Below are positions 1 through 10,637 of a stretch of 64,000 nt of DNA, piece after piece. How positions within the stretch are numbered: position 1 is the first letter of the stretch; each line of letters starts with the position of its first letter. This DNA is from Cenococcum geophilum 1.58 (lineage: Eukaryota; Ascomycota; Dothideomycetes; Gloniales; Gloniaceae), in contig KV748184.1 of NCBI GenBank assembly GCA_001692895.1, forward strand, positions 248,001-312,000, read 5' to 3'. The position numbers and the translations under genes were made by a program. The notes under the pieces were generated by a model, which did no database searches, was not told the DNA's origin, and saw only the letters and a program-made list of their open reading frames with translations.

Positions 1-1941
1 CTAAAAGGGTGGCAGCTTGGCACCAACAAGGTTTCATCTGATATCCTCCTGGGGCATCGAGGAATCGCAGGAATTAGTGGCCGGCAATTTAATATCACCG
101 TCGATGAGAGGGGTTGGATATTCCTCCACGATTACCATTCATCGCACGGGACCGCTGTTAGCTATGATTACGAAAAACAAGATGAAGTACGGAAGAAGGA
201 GACGTGGATTCTCTCCCGCGGGCCAGGCACTCGGACGCGATGGGAGGATATCACGATCCATGCAGGTAGTCTAGCAATCAAAATCGAGTTTCCCAACCAG
301 CGAGCAGGTCCACCCGAATATGTGAAGAACTTGCGAGCATTCTACGAACGAAGCCAGACCGCACTCCCATCCGTCGAGGCACTCGAATTCGACAGCTATC
401 CGACTACTACAGCACCAAGTCAACCACGGACGCCCAGTCAGTGGCCGATCTACCTGAACAATGGATTGATTGGACGAGGCGAATTTGGTGAAGTTCGCAG
501 GGTTATCAAAGCACGCGACGGGAAGGTCTATGCCGCCAAGACGTTCTTTCCTCCACCCAAGGGCCCGCAGCAACGCGGCAAGAAGAAGAGAAAGCGGGAT
601 TCTGAAGAGTGGTTGGAGAAGGTACGGAATGAGATTGCTATTATGGCGAACAACCCTCATGTAAGCATACCATTACCGCCTCAAGGGTCAGCTCTAATTA
701 TAACTCTAATAATTAAACAGCCCAACGTGATGCGGGTGATTGAATTTCAGGACACGCACGAGCCTCTTCTCTTGATGCCCTATTACCCTATGGGAAACCT
801 TGCGGACCTCAAAAGTGTTAGTGACGAACAATATGTCTCTACCTTTCGACAGATACTCCTCGGCCTTAGTTACCTCCATAGACGTGGAGTAGTCCATCGT
901 GATCTTAAGCCCGAGAACTTCCTTATTAAAGATAACCCGTATACTATTATTATCGCCGATTTTGGCCTTTCTAATGTTGTAACAGATAACCTCCTAAAGA
1001 CTTTTTGCGGATCACTGAAATACGCCGCACCAGAGGTTTTCCCCGGTAGCGGTCACGGTTACGGGCCCTCGGTGGACATTTGGTCGTTAGGCGTCATTAT
1101 GCTGGAACTAATGTATGGCCTTCCAGCTATGCCCGACCAGGAACAGGGACCAGGTGCGTTGCAGAAGTGGAACAAGACTTGGTGCCAACTACTCCTGGAC
1201 AAGGTATTTAAGTCGGATGAGGACTACGACAAGGTAGTAAACATTCTCCTCGGCATGATTAAGATTGATCCTGAGGAAAGACTCTCGGCAGATGGTTGTT
1301 TGGAGAGAGGATGTCACAATGATTTGTTTAGAAAGACTCGTGATGGTCATATTGTGGGTGCGAATGACACAGAAGTCAATACTCCGGGGGACGCCACTTC
1401 ACAAGCAGAGGAAGCAGAGGAAGCAGAGGAAGCAGACGACGGGACAAAGACGCCAACTCTGCAATCACCCCAGTGGGCAGAAGTAGGCATGAACGATACT
1501 AGCTTCTTAGTTGGAAACCTTTGGGGAAGTGTTAACGGCGATAGAGCAGGATCGATGAATTCGCCGTTAACCATTAAGGGCTCTATCTCTAGGACCCCGG
1601 CGCGCCGACCGACGACGTCAACTTCCACAGGATTAAGCTGGTCTTTGACAATCGGTCCATCGAATTCTGACTCAGATGGCGGTTTTGATATTGATTCTGG
1701 GTCTAGGCAGGAAAGAGGTCCCGTGGCAGGTTTATTTATTAGAAGGGATCGCTTTACCGTTGAGAGCAGACGATCTAGCGAGGACGCGGCTAAGGAGCAA
1801 GTGGAGGAGCAAGTGGAAGAGCAAGTGGAGGTGGCAGGTCCTGAGCAACTGAACTTGACAGTGACTAATCAGCCAGGGATAGGGAGTGCTGCAGGGTTGG
1901 ATTCCTTTGAAAAGCGCCTTGTTGAGTTGCTTGGCGGGTAG
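1..1941 (+). CDS. FHA-domain serine/threonine protein kinase, 5'-partial
   Basis: The reading frame is open from the first base, so the true start lies upstream of the window. About 626 residues are visible. An FHA phosphothreonine-binding domain comes first (about residues 14-75), with the motifs DILLGHRG, SGRQF and SSHGT. A complete kinase domain follows, with the glycine loop GRGEFGEV, the lysine in YAAKTF, the catalytic loop HRDLKPEN, DFGLSN and the APE segment. A 60-bp intron at 661-720 (gtaagc...aaacag) is a multiple of three and contains no stop, so it can be mistaken for coding sequence; removing it restores NNPH-PNVMRV. The C-terminal tail is low complexity, with EEA and EEQVEEQVE repeats, and probably disordered. 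FHA plus kinase recalls Rad53/Cds1 checkpoint kinases, but the family is expanded in filamentous fungi, so I do not assign a checkpoint role. The kinase assignment is firm; the substrate is unknown. Confidence 0.93.
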   Translation, partial: LKGWQLGTNKVSSDILLGHRGIAGISGRQFNITVDERGWIFLHDYHSSHGTAVSYDYEKQDEVRKKETWILSRGPGTRTRWEDITIHAGSLAIKIEFPNQRAGPPEYVKNLRAFYERSQTALPSVEALEFDSYPTTTAPSQPRTPSQWPIYLNNGLIGRGEFGEVRRVIKARDGKVYAAKTFFPPPKGPQQRGKKKRKRDSEEWLEKVRNEIAIMANNPHVSIPLPPQGSALIITLIIKQPNVMRVIEFQDTHEPLLLMPYYPMGNLADLKSVSDEQYVSTFRQILLGLSYLHRRGVVHRDLKPENFLIKDNPYTIIIADFGLSNVVTDNLLKTFCGSLKYAAPEVFPGSGHGYGPSVDIWSLGVIMLELMYGLPAMPDQEQGPGALQKWNKTWCQLLLDKVFKSDEDYDKVVNILLGMIKIDPEERLSADGCLERGCHNDLFRKTRDGHIVGANDTEVNTPGDATSQAEEAEEAEEADDGTKTPTLQSPQWAEVGMNDTSFLVGNLWGSVNGDRAGSMNSPLTIKGSISRTPARRPTTSTSTGLSWSLTIGPSNSDSDGGFDIDSGSRQERGPVAGLFIRRDRFTVESRRSSEDAAKEQVEEQVEEQVEVAGPEQLNLTVTNQPGIGSAAGLDSFEKRLVELLGG

Positions 1942-3385
1942 GAACGGAGTCTTCTTTTTACTGTGCATCATCGTGTGATGAACTCAAGTATTCTATGGAG
2001 TTTTCTCCAATGGCAGACTGTCATTAGCTAACGACAAGTCTCTTCGCTAGCTCGACAGTTATGCAATATGTGTCTAATGTGTTTCTTTTGAAGCACTAAG
2101 TGATTCCTATTACCAGCTGATCCAGTAATGCAATGCCAGGGACAAAGGGGGAATTTCAGAGATCATATTGTACAAACGTGCTGTCTTAGCCTCGTACATC
2201 ATAACCGACCAACCTCAACACGAAACTCGTACACTCCTAGAGTGGTGATGGCTGTTGCTTGTCCCAGAACGGGCCTGATAGCGGAAACGTCGTTGAGGCG
2301 AATAATAGCATAGGTCTTTGGATTTTTTGTTGCATAAAGTCGCACAATGCAGTAATCAATTTGGACTAGCGACGATTTGGATTGACTGTGGCGCTCCAGC
2401 TAAATCTAGATCTGGACAGCTTCAGGCGTGGCGTGGATTGGAGCTCCACAGCTTACCTCATCGGGTGGGAGGTTGGGCGCTCCGTAATCGGTGCGCGATA
2501 AATAGCGATGACTACGTACCTGGTAGATCACCGCCACAATTAGGCTTCAACCTGCATGCCCGAATAAGTCATTGTACTTCAGCAAGCCTTGAAAATGATT
2601 TCAACCCTTACTTATCCCTCTTCGAATATTGTAAGTCTTGTGTAGGTATTTAATGTTTTTTCTACCTAAGCTAGCATAGTTAAAGATTTCTTGAGAAGTT
2701 TCTGATGTCTTAAGTGAAGATGTATGTGTCAGCCCTAAATATTTGAACGGCTTTAGACGTAGATTGTGAATACTAGCAAGTACTTAGATAAGATTGTTGT
2801 AAAGATAAAGCATTCGCCCCGTACTCATATCAGTGGATAAGGGAGATCTTAGATTTCCATTCATCTAGCATTGCACTCTCGTCTGGAGTGGCAGACTTCA
2901 TATCTCAGTTCTACCCACCCCGAGATCAATTCAAGAGCTTCTCGTTTAAGACGAGCAGCTCTGAATTCCATTCCATTCCATTTCGTTCATCTTCTCAGTG
3001 CTCATTCCCAGCGGCACCTACCGCATATCCACTACACTAAACACCAAGAAATATATAACATACATGAGGGGGGAAGTTGCTGGACCATCAAACGCCGCAT
3101 TAGCGTTCTATGCTCCTTGAAATTAGAAGCGTGGCTACTAGCTCTTTAGGCACGCAGTCAATGTAACAAAAAAGTATCCGACGTGGGAAAGTAGTAAGAC
3201 AAGTATGTGATAATGAGGTTGCAGGAATTTTCAAGCGCCATGGAGATGCCGGAACGGGTGCTCGATTTGAGACGAGCCATTTTGATACTGGAGAAGCCGA
3301 AACTGACGAAGAGTGAGGTCTGAGAATTGCTGGGGAATGATGTTACAGAAAAAACCACCTAGAAATTGTTGAGCGACTTCTTAGC
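1942..3385. other. Intergenic region between FHA kinase and TIM44 (convergent 3' ends)
   Basis: I see no supported gene here. Several open frames of 61-111 codons exist (for example 2318-2653 and 2871-3149), but none has a recognisable domain, a convincing codon pattern or splice sites joining it to another piece. The two flanking genes converge, so the region should hold both 3' UTRs. Base composition is ordinary. Confidence 0.6.
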
Positions 3386-5144
3386 TTAGATGTAATCCCT
3401 TGCACTCTTTTGTAACTCGATCAGCCGCCATCCCCTCGTTTCTGGGTTGTTTACATCCTCTGGGATCCTTGTGACACCAATTGCATACGTGACCTGCTGT
3501 ACTTTGTCGTCCATACCAGCGGCCAGTTCGTTGCTCTTAGCGTTCCTATAAACATGCACTTCTTGCGTCCGACATGTTAGGATAAACACCGGAACCTCTC
3601 CTGGTTCTAGAATGCGCGCAGATAGAATGTCGACATGCCGGATGTCGAGAATGCGGCCATCTGACTTCAGTCCTGCGGTAGTATACTGCTGCATCAATGC
3701 CGCGTAAACCTGGTACTGTGCAGCAGATAACCAAAGCTTTAGGGTTTCAACATCGCCTTTAACATATGCGTCCAGCGCTTCCGGCAGAATATATTCGCGC
3801 ATCTCTGTCAAAAATGATTCAAGTTGGAAATTGGGATCCATTTCTCTGAGCTTTTTGATGACCATAGCGGTCTCGTTCTCTGCGAAGAACCCAGTGAAGC
3901 GATCTGAAATGCTCCGAGCAGTAGATATGAGAGGGTTTTCGGATTCCTGGTAGGTAGACTTGAGGGAGAAAATTGATTGCATGAGGCGGGAGGAGTCGCG
4001 GAAGTCCCGCCAAGATTCTTTCCACTTAGCATCTTTGTGAAGGGTAATGTTTGTACCAGCGCTGTAAGATCAATCTAGGTCAGTCCAATCCAAGGATATA
4101 TCGGAGTCACACTTTAACAGGGAAATCATACTCCGGGTCCTCCTCGATTGGGCCTGTAGGATGTTTCCCGCCCGCCCTCTGCAATTCATTCAACTCTCTC
4201 AACTCTCTCTTCTTCCTCCTCTCTTCCTTCTCCACCCACCCCCCATATCTTGATGAGCTCCCATCATCTATAATTTCTTTCACGCTCTTATAAGCTTCTG
4301 TTTCCCGCACAGGTCGCGTCACCTTCTCAATCCCTCGGCCAGCAGCATTGACAGATTTACGGACGCCCTTGACCACAGGAGTATCCCATGTCCAAGCGGC
4401 ACCATGTCCAATTGCCTTCCCCGTTGTTTTCAATGCCTCGGCAGTCTTCGAGGTTGCCGCATCGGTGGCCTGACTGTATGCAGACTTCGCTTTCCGCACA
4501 GTTGGATTTTGAGTAAAATCATTGACGCCGGATGCAAGAGCTTTGGTAGATTCGTTCCATTCCTTTGACGCTTTGAATTCGGATTTCAGCGTCTCTGTAA
4601 AGACTTGCCAGGGGGTCTTGTCGCCGTGAGGCGGTGGAGGCGGAGGCTCTTCCTTTGACTTCTCCTTTTCTTTCTCTCCTTCTTGTTCCTTTTCAGAAGA
4701 TTCCCCTTCGCCAGCCTTATTGCCTTGCGCCTCGCCCTCCTTGCCCTCTCCAGCTGACTTTTCCCCTGCAGATGAGGCCTCGGATGATGCGCCTTCCTTT
4801 CCAACCGACTCAGCTTTAGCTGCCTTGCTTTTCACATCTCCCTTTTGTGCTTGCTGGTATAATTGCGAACGGGAGTGGAAGTGGCGGGTATAAAGTGAGG
4901 AGGTTCGGAAGAGAATATTATCCAGCTGGAGATCGCTTGGGTGAAGGACAAAGGGAGAAGACGGGAGAAGTTGAGGGAGAAGGGGCTGTCTCTGCGCGAG
5001 AGACCGCTGAGAAGCTAGAGGCGATGTAGATAACCGCCTATACGCAGCAGTTCGTCCGTGTATCGCAGTGGGCGTTGAGGAAAATGGATTAGCAGTTCCG
5101 CATCTCGCCCGCGTCGAGAGGACGCTTCCGGTCAGCGCTCTCAT
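3386..5144 (-). CDS. TIM44: Mitochondrial import inner membrane translocase subunit TIM44
   Basis: Two exons, complement(3386..4061, 4111..5144), give 569 residues. The 49-bp intron 4062-4110 splits a valine codon and joins DFPVKV to AGTNITLHKDAKWKESW, a conserved TIM44 segment. TIM44 is the peripheral inner-membrane subunit that ties the mtHsp70 motor to the TIM23 channel. The N-terminus is rich in Arg/Ser with few acids, as expected of a matrix targeting peptide. A Glu/Lys/Gly-rich linker (about residues 105-170) ends in a proline run before the motor-binding region. The C-terminal Tim44 domain covers about residues 390-565 and includes LLxxMREYILPEAL-like and DIRHVDILSARI segments, ending RGWRLIELQKSARDYI. 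The protein is longer than yeast Tim44 (431 aa), mostly because of the linker. It is divergent from the uS11m gene. Confidence 0.96.
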
Positions 5145-5607
5145 GCTAGGTAAAATTATAATACAATTCAGAGGTGGAGGGGAGTAATGGCAGTGAGGAG
5201 TGGTGAAAGCCAGATAATGGGCCGGAGTATGGTGATGGAATGAAAAAGTTCGTCCCGACGCTCGGACAAGGCGCAGGTCGTTACAGAGTACTGCAGTAAT
5301 TTTTAGTCGCGCCTTTAGAGATTCGTTGAGGACCTTTAAACGTATTTTAAAGGTAAATTATGGTGAAACATGTACGGTATTTATATTAAGATTACTATTA
5401 AAAATAACCGTTCAGTGAGCTATGTTATTGATACCCGAAAAGCTGAAGAAGGAACGATTAAAAGGGTCGCGCTAAGGACCAACTATGGCGGACTAAACCG
5501 CCAACCCAAAATGCCGAGAAGAAATCAACACTATCTGAGAATCGTCAAACTTTTGGCTGTGGCTACAATTGAGTCTCACCTATCCAGTCCAACTATTTCT
5601 CCTCACG
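5145..5607. promoter_or_regulatory. Shared divergent promoter region of TIM44 and uS11m
   Basis: These 463 bp separate two start codons that point away from each other, so both promoters must lie here. Both products are mitochondrial, which makes joint regulation plausible (inference). The part near 5330-5420 is AT-rich. I recognise no specific binding site. Open frames here (5370-5639) look spurious. Confidence 0.5.
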
Positions 5608-6264
5608 ATGAGCAGATGTACGGTGATGCGCCTGCTTGAAGCCTTCAAACCCTCTATTTGCGCATCCTGTCGTCTGAAACTATCCCAGCAACCCTTCCTC
5701 TCCCGACCTTTCTCGAGCACAACCACCAACCGCGCGGATAACCGACATTTTATGGATCCAATCAGACCCCTTGAATCAATAGCCTCTCAATTCCAAAAAT
5801 CCAGCTCCAGCGCCAACGGCTTGGGGTCAAGCCTAATTCCCGATATGCCAGACGACCTCTCCTCTCTGGTCTCCTCTCCTATTGTCGAACAACAACAACA
5901 TCATCTTCATATTTACGCAACCAAACACAACACGCACATTACCCTCACAAAGCCTAACCGCGATGCACTAATATCTGTATCCTGCGGGAATATTGGATTT
6001 CGGAAAGCTGGAAGGGGCACGTATGATGCGGCGTATCAGCTAGCAGCGTACGTCATGAGCCGAATCCAGGATCAGGGCCTCTTGACTCAGATTAAGAAGC
6101 TAGAGATTGTGTATAGAGGTTTTGGGCCTGGAAGGGAGGCAGCCAGCAAGGTAATTATGGGAAGTGAGGGTAGGAACATAAGAAACAAGATTGTGAAGTT
6201 GACGGATGCAACGAGGTTAAAATTCGGAGGAACAAGAAGTCCTGCACCAAGGAGGTTGGGTTGA
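5608..6264 (+). CDS. MRPS18: Mitochondrial small ribosomal subunit protein uS11m
   Basis: A single exon encodes 218 residues from the ATG at 5608; a second ATG at 5626 (MRLLEAFKP) is an equally good start. The frame extends upstream only through a TTG, which I do not use. The N-terminal 50 residues contain Arg and Ser and no acidic cluster, as in a mitochondrial presequence (RPFSSTTTNR). The C-terminal 115 residues are a uS11 domain: HIYATKHNTHITLT, SCGNIGFRKAGRGTYDAAYQ, RGFGPGREAA, and the basic tail FGGTRSPAPRRLG, equivalent to the rRNA-binding end of bacterial S11. In yeast mitochondria this protein is called Mrps18. It is part of the 37S subunit platform. The assignment is clear; only the start is uncertain. 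Confidence 0.94.
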   Translation: MSRCTVMRLLEAFKPSICASCRLKLSQQPFLSRPFSSTTTNRADNRHFMDPIRPLESIASQFQKSSSSANGLGSSLIPDMPDDLSSLVSSPIVEQQQHHLHIYATKHNTHITLTKPNRDALISVSCGNIGFRKAGRGTYDAAYQLAAYVMSRIQDQGLLTQIKKLEIVYRGFGPGREAASKVIMGSEGRNIRNKIVKLTDATRLKFGGTRSPAPRRLG

Positions 6265-6546
6265 GATTAATAGGGCCTGTGAGATTTGGAGTTATTAAAA
6301 AGACGGTTTCAGCAGTTATATATAAGACATACGGATACTCGGCATATAGGGCTTGTGCTCTGAGCTTTGTTGGAAGACACTTGTACAACTTTGTATTATC
6401 AAGGCTATGGCCATGCAACCGTCATATAGAGCTATCGAAGAACCTTTCGAGGCACGACGCCGGCGGGTTGTTGTAAATGTACATTCGTCAAGTTTCATAT
6501 CATTTCCTTCAATCTTTCCATTGAGCGTTCGAGCACCATGGATCCA

Positions 6547-7524
6547 TTACGACGAAATTTGTCTGGGCAGTGGCGCTCTCTCAGCGGGAGGCATTTCCCT
6601 CCCACTTGTATCTTTCACAGGAACAAGTCTGGGACCTTCATTCCTCGTGACTGACTGCTTTGTTCTTGGGACGCCACTACCACCGCTACTGATTCGATCC
6701 ATTTCATTATCCCAATTCTCCTGCTCGTCCTGCGATGGACGGTTTCTCCGTCTTTGTTCACTTCGCAACATTGACGATCTCTCATCTTCGAGGTCCTCTT
6801 CATTAACGAGTTCTCCATCCGCAGTATCATGATCCGGTGGAGCTATCCATTCCCGTGGTACTACGCATGGCAGAGCTACGCCTATGCTTGCGGCACGATT
6901 GAGCCAGCTAGGAGCTGGGCGAGACGTGAGCTTCTCGCAGAGATAAGATGTAAAATGATTGCAGTTATTGGTGAGGAGGTTGTAGGAGGTCCCTTGGAAC
7001 TTCTGAGAAGCCTAAAGTTGAAGCGTTAGCATCCATTCTGTGAAAGCGCTTCATCTAGTTGTCCTACTTCTCGGATAATCTCTTCAAGCTCTTCATCGGG
7101 TCGAAAAGAGAACCCTTGAAGAATCTCTAATCTGAAAGTCCCTCCGGGCGGTTCTAATCGAGGTCTGTGATCGTTTAGAGACATATTTAACCAACATATG
7201 GCGGTTGGCGCTTACCTATTCCAGTATACGCCAGTGACACCGCGCTTTTCATGACCGCCATATGCGTATTCCTTGTTCCTAATAATAATTCCAGAGTGAA
7301 GTAGAGATCCCCCTATTGTCCAGAGCAAAGATGAAACTTTCCCGGGCTATAAAATAGACGTTCCATAAGTACTAAAAGATCATACATTTAGGACGTCATT
7401 GACAGGCGCTTACGGGTAACAAGTCATAAACATTGATTTTAATCTCTGTTTTCTGAGCAGATAGTGTAGAGCGATGAGCTCCAGAGCTTTTGCGAGATGG
7501 TTTTGGTCTGTTTGAAGGAGACAT
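6547..7524 (-). CDS. PPPDE (DeSI-like) peptidase-domain protein, four exons
   Basis: I assembled four exons, complement(6547..7011, 7068..7164, 7216..7346, 7414..7524), giving 267 residues. The introns are 56, 51 and 67 bp, all GT-AG and frame-consistent. The product carries a PPPDE (DUF862) papain-like fold: INVYDLLP-PGKVSSLLW, then LLHSGIIIRNKEYAYGGH with the putative catalytic His, the GVTGVYW segment, and FQGTSYNLLTNNCNHF with the putative catalytic Cys. Downstream is ASIGVALPCVVPREWIAPP, then a polar tail rich in Arg, Glu and Ser ending RQISS. Family members (DeSI-1/2) are deSUMOylating or deubiquitinating isopeptidases; the fungal substrate is not known to me. The gene is divergent from OLA1. 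Exons 1-3 are each too short to stand out as open frames, so the gene is easily missed. Confidence 0.9.
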
Positions 7525-8020
7525 GTGTCTTTTTAGAGCTTTAGAAGCGGGTCCAGCCCGTCATCACAGGATATAAGCTCCACCAGGTAAATGATCAAAG
7601 GAAGAAAGGAATATCTACCTCAAGAAGAAGTATACAGAGGAATGAATCCGAATGTAGTTTACAAATATCTTAGGTCGTGTGAGCTTGCGACAACAAAAGC
7701 GTGCACGGTGCGCCGGGACTCGGAATGGATTAACTCATCGGCATGCGTGGGGTGCTGAATTTCTGCTCTGGTATTCTCTCTGCCCAACCAAACCCTAGGC
7801 CCACCATTGAGGAGGACTCAGCGCAGTCGTCTCCTCTGATTCATCCCCCACCACGAACGCCCCAGGTGCTTTCCGCCTACCTTTCTCTTCTTTGATACCC
7901 ATATTTCGGCGATCAGCAGCAAGTACTGCAATCGTATTCACACCTACTCTTTGTTCAGCCTCTCACCCTCCCGTTTATTTCCAACTCACCCTTGTCAGAA
8001 CATACGCCAGTAAGAAGAAA
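7525..8020. promoter_or_regulatory. Divergent promoter region of the PPPDE gene and OLA1
   Basis: These 496 bp separate two oppositely directed start codons. The OLA1 side is pyrimidine-rich (tttctcttctttg near 7880), as often seen upstream of highly expressed fungal genes. From 7811 the OLA1 frame is open with no ATG; see the finding on a possible non-AUG extension. Confidence 0.5.
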
Positions 8021-9588
8021 ATGCCCCCAAAGAAGGCTGTAAAGGAGGAGAAGATTTTGCTTGGCAGGCCCGGCAACAACCTGAAGAGCGGCATCGTATG
8101 TAGGAAGCCACCCCAATAATTGATTGCTTCAAGTTCTCACCCTGACAGTGATTCTCAGGTTGGGCTTGCGAACGTAGGGAAGTCTACGCTGTTTCAAGCA
8201 ATCACGAAATGCCATCTTGGCAACCCTGCCGTAAGTTTTCAGTCCCTGATAACCTGCCGAAAAATTAGTTCACACATCAGCTAGAACTTCCCTTATGCCA
8301 CTATCGACCCCGAAGAAGCTCGCGTCATTGTCCCCGACGAACGATTTGACTGGCTAGTGGAACACTATAAGCCCAAATCTGTTGTTCCGGCCAACTTGAC
8401 TGTATACGACATTGCAGGTCTCACAAGAGGCGCCTCCACTGGAGCTGGTCTTGGCAATGCTTTCCTGTCACATATTCGCGCCGTCGATGCCATCTTCCAA
8501 GTCGTAAGATGTTTTGATGACGCCGAAATCATTCACGTTGAGGGCGATGTGGACCCGGTTCGTGACTTAGATATCATCAGTGAAGAGTTGCGAATCAAGG
8601 ACATTGAATTCGTAGAGAAAGCTCATGAGAGTCTTGTCAAGCAAACTAGGAGAGGCGGACAGAGCTTAGAGATGAAGAAGCTCAAGGAGGAGCAAGCTAC
8701 TGTTGAGAAGATTCTTGCTCTGCTGAAGGATGGCAAAGATGTTAGGAAAGGCGACTGGAGTCCTAAGGAGGTAAGTTAGATCCTTCGCTTATACTTGGCA
8801 CCATTTCACTGCAACATGATGACAAAGAGCGATTGCTCTATAATCCCAGCTCTTCGAAAGCCTCATTCATCTCACGTAGAGGCTACCATGAGAAGAAGTC
8901 CAACCCTGAATTGCGTTCACTAAACTTTTATTTTCCTCTTGCACACAATCCGATCCGCGTGTTGACCTAGCCATACAGGTTGAAGTCATCAACCCTCTAT
9001 TTCTTCTTACAGCCAAGCCTGTCGTCTACCTCGTCAATCTCAGCGAGAAGGACTATATCCGGCAGAAGAACAAGCATTTGCCCAAGATCGCCCAATGGAT
9101 TAAGGAGCATGCTGAGGGCGACCCTATTATTCCCATTTCCGTCTCATTCGAAGAGCGTCTAACGAGATTCGAGACTGAGGCCGAGGCCGAGGAGGAGTGC
9201 AAGAGACTAGGGACGAAATCGGCACTCCCCAAGGTCATTGTGACTATGCGCAAGGCTCTCAATCTTGGTAGTTTCTTCACAACCGGCACAGACGAAGTTA
9301 GACAATGGACGATACGGAACGGAACCAAGGCGCCACAAGCCGCAGGCGTGATTCATGGCGGTAGGTTTTGGCTCCGATTCGCCAGCAGCTATGAAGTGCT
9401 AACGCTAAATCTTTGTAGATTTCGAAAAGACTTTCATCCAGGCAATTGTATACAACTACGGCGTTTTGAAGGAGGAAGGAGACGAAGCCGGCGTCAAGGC
9501 GAAGGGCAAGGTTTTGACCAAGGGAAAGGACTATGTGGTAGAAGATGGTGATATTCTACTTATAAAGGCAGGAGCTGCGAAAGGATAA
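8021..9588 (+). CDS. OLA1: Obg-like ATPase 1 / YchF-family translation-associated NTPase
   Basis: Five exons, join(8021..8095, 8159..8230, 8285..8770, 8979..9360, 9419..9588), give 394 residues, the family's usual length. The start MPPKKAVKEEKILLGRPGNN matches the conserved eukaryotic N-terminus. The P-loop GLANVGKST is completed only across intron 1. Other motifs are NPANFPYATIDPEEARV, the switch II region DIAGLTRGAS, a coiled-coil helical insert (about residues 130-215), and NLSEKDY in place of the canonical NKxD. That G4 change is linked in the family to ATP rather than GTP preference. A C-terminal TGS domain ends in KDYVVEDGDILLIKAG. Introns are 63, 54, 208 and 58 bp; the third is long for this region. 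YchF/OLA1 proteins bind ribosomes and act in translation and stress responses. Confidence 0.96.
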
Positions 9589-10145
9589 TGGCCTCTGGCA
9601 TTGACCAAGGCACTCCTTGACATAGAATTCACTCATCTTTGATGTTACGATGAATAAATAGATACTAAGTCTACTACGTCGAATGATAACGCCGTACTAG
9701 ATAAATGAAATTCTAGATGTCGTTTTGGTCTAGGTATATGATTGCTCGTTGAGAAAATGGATGATCGGCTCTTTGCTGTCCTCAACGTTGGCTGGCAGAT
9801 TTTTGGCCATCTGCAAGGACTATTGGACGGAAGGGAGCACGGCCTTTGAGGCGATTATCCATGGCCTGCGTAGCTTGATCACCCACCCGAAGGGTGGACA
9901 TCTAAATCGCCTGGACACCTTAACAGCTATAATTAATCAACTTTCTTAATTTTTTAATTACTACACAACCACCAATATTAACTAAAAACTAGGTCTCTCA
10001 CCTTGCTTAAGCCATCCGTAACGGCAAATATCCCTCAATTGCAGAGGTAACGCGTGAGAATCCTATGTTACGGACCTTATATCAGCAGTAGTACGGCTCC
10101 CAACGCCACCAGAGGATCGATTCTCAAACACAGCCACATGCCAAA
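9589..10145. other. Intergenic region downstream of OLA1
   Basis: No supported gene. A 66-codon frame at 9749-9949 lacks domain or splicing support. The stretch around 9930-10000 is AT-rich. It should contain the OLA1 3' UTR and the promoter of the following hypothetical gene. Confidence 0.5.
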
Positions 10146-10637
10146 ATGTCAGTCACTGTCACGAAGCTCCTTCCCTATGTTCTGATTGCGCTATTTCGTC
10201 CCCTCAGCCCACACAAGTCTTTGCATCTAGTCCCGCAAACCCCCGTCCTTCCTGACCCTCTTACTGTTGATCTCCAGTTCCCTAATGTCTTCATCGACAC
10301 CTCCCTCTCTTACACCACAGCCGCGGAGCCCTTAAACAATCAGACTTCATCTCACACAGACTCCACTGCGGCATCTGCTAAAAACCAAAAATCATCCAAG
10401 ACCAAATCTGCAGCAAAAACACCAGATTACACCTGCCCCAACGAAATCGACGAGTTTGACATCTTCATCTGCAAGGATTGCGGAGGTGTAGTGGATGCTA
10501 CCACTTATCTAAACAACGGGAGATCCGAATGCGAAGTGTGCTGGGGTGCGTCTCATCATTCTACTTCCTTTCTCTTCCTTTCCCAGCACTTGATATACAT
10601 CATCCCAAGATCGGGAGGCGGAGTACAGCATGACTGA
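10146..10637 (+). CDS. Hypothetical small protein with a four-cysteine motif
   Basis: An ATG-initiated frame of 163 codons. I do not recognise the family. The first 20 residues contain a short hydrophobic stretch (LLPYVLIALF), the middle is Ser/Thr/Ala/Lys-rich and probably disordered, and the end has CPNE..., ICKDC and CEVCW, a CxxC...CxxC pattern that could bind zinc. A likely intron begins just after the second CxxC: GTGCGT at 10546, with an acceptor at 10585-10586 (tttcccag). Splicing would give join(10146..10545, 10587..10633), 148 residues ending soon after the motif. Without it the frame runs into low-quality sequence to 10637. Neighbours give no functional clue. It could be lineage-specific or partly degraded. 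Confidence 0.42.
   Translation: MSVTVTKLLPYVLIALFRPLSPHKSLHLVPQTPVLPDPLTVDLQFPNVFIDTSLSYTTAAEPLNNQTSSHTDSTAASAKNQKSSKTKSAAKTPDYTCPNEIDEFDIFICKDCGGVVDATTYLNNGRSECEVCWGASHHSTSFLFLSQHLIYIIPRSGGGVQHD

Noticed and set aside
661..720. Twenty extra in-frame codons in the FHA kinase
   Set aside because: They interrupt a conserved kinase segment and have a GT start, an AG end and low-complexity content, so I call an intron.
2318..2653. 111-codon plus frame between the kinase and TIM44
   Set aside because: No domain, no splice partner, ordinary chance length for this GC content; starts inside intergenic DNA with no supporting context.
2871..3149. 92-codon plus frame near the TIM44 3' end
   Set aside because: Composition unlike neighbouring proteins, no recognisable motif.
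9749..9949. 66-codon plus frame downstream of OLA1
   Set aside because: Short, unsupported and in a probable 3' UTR/intergenic area.
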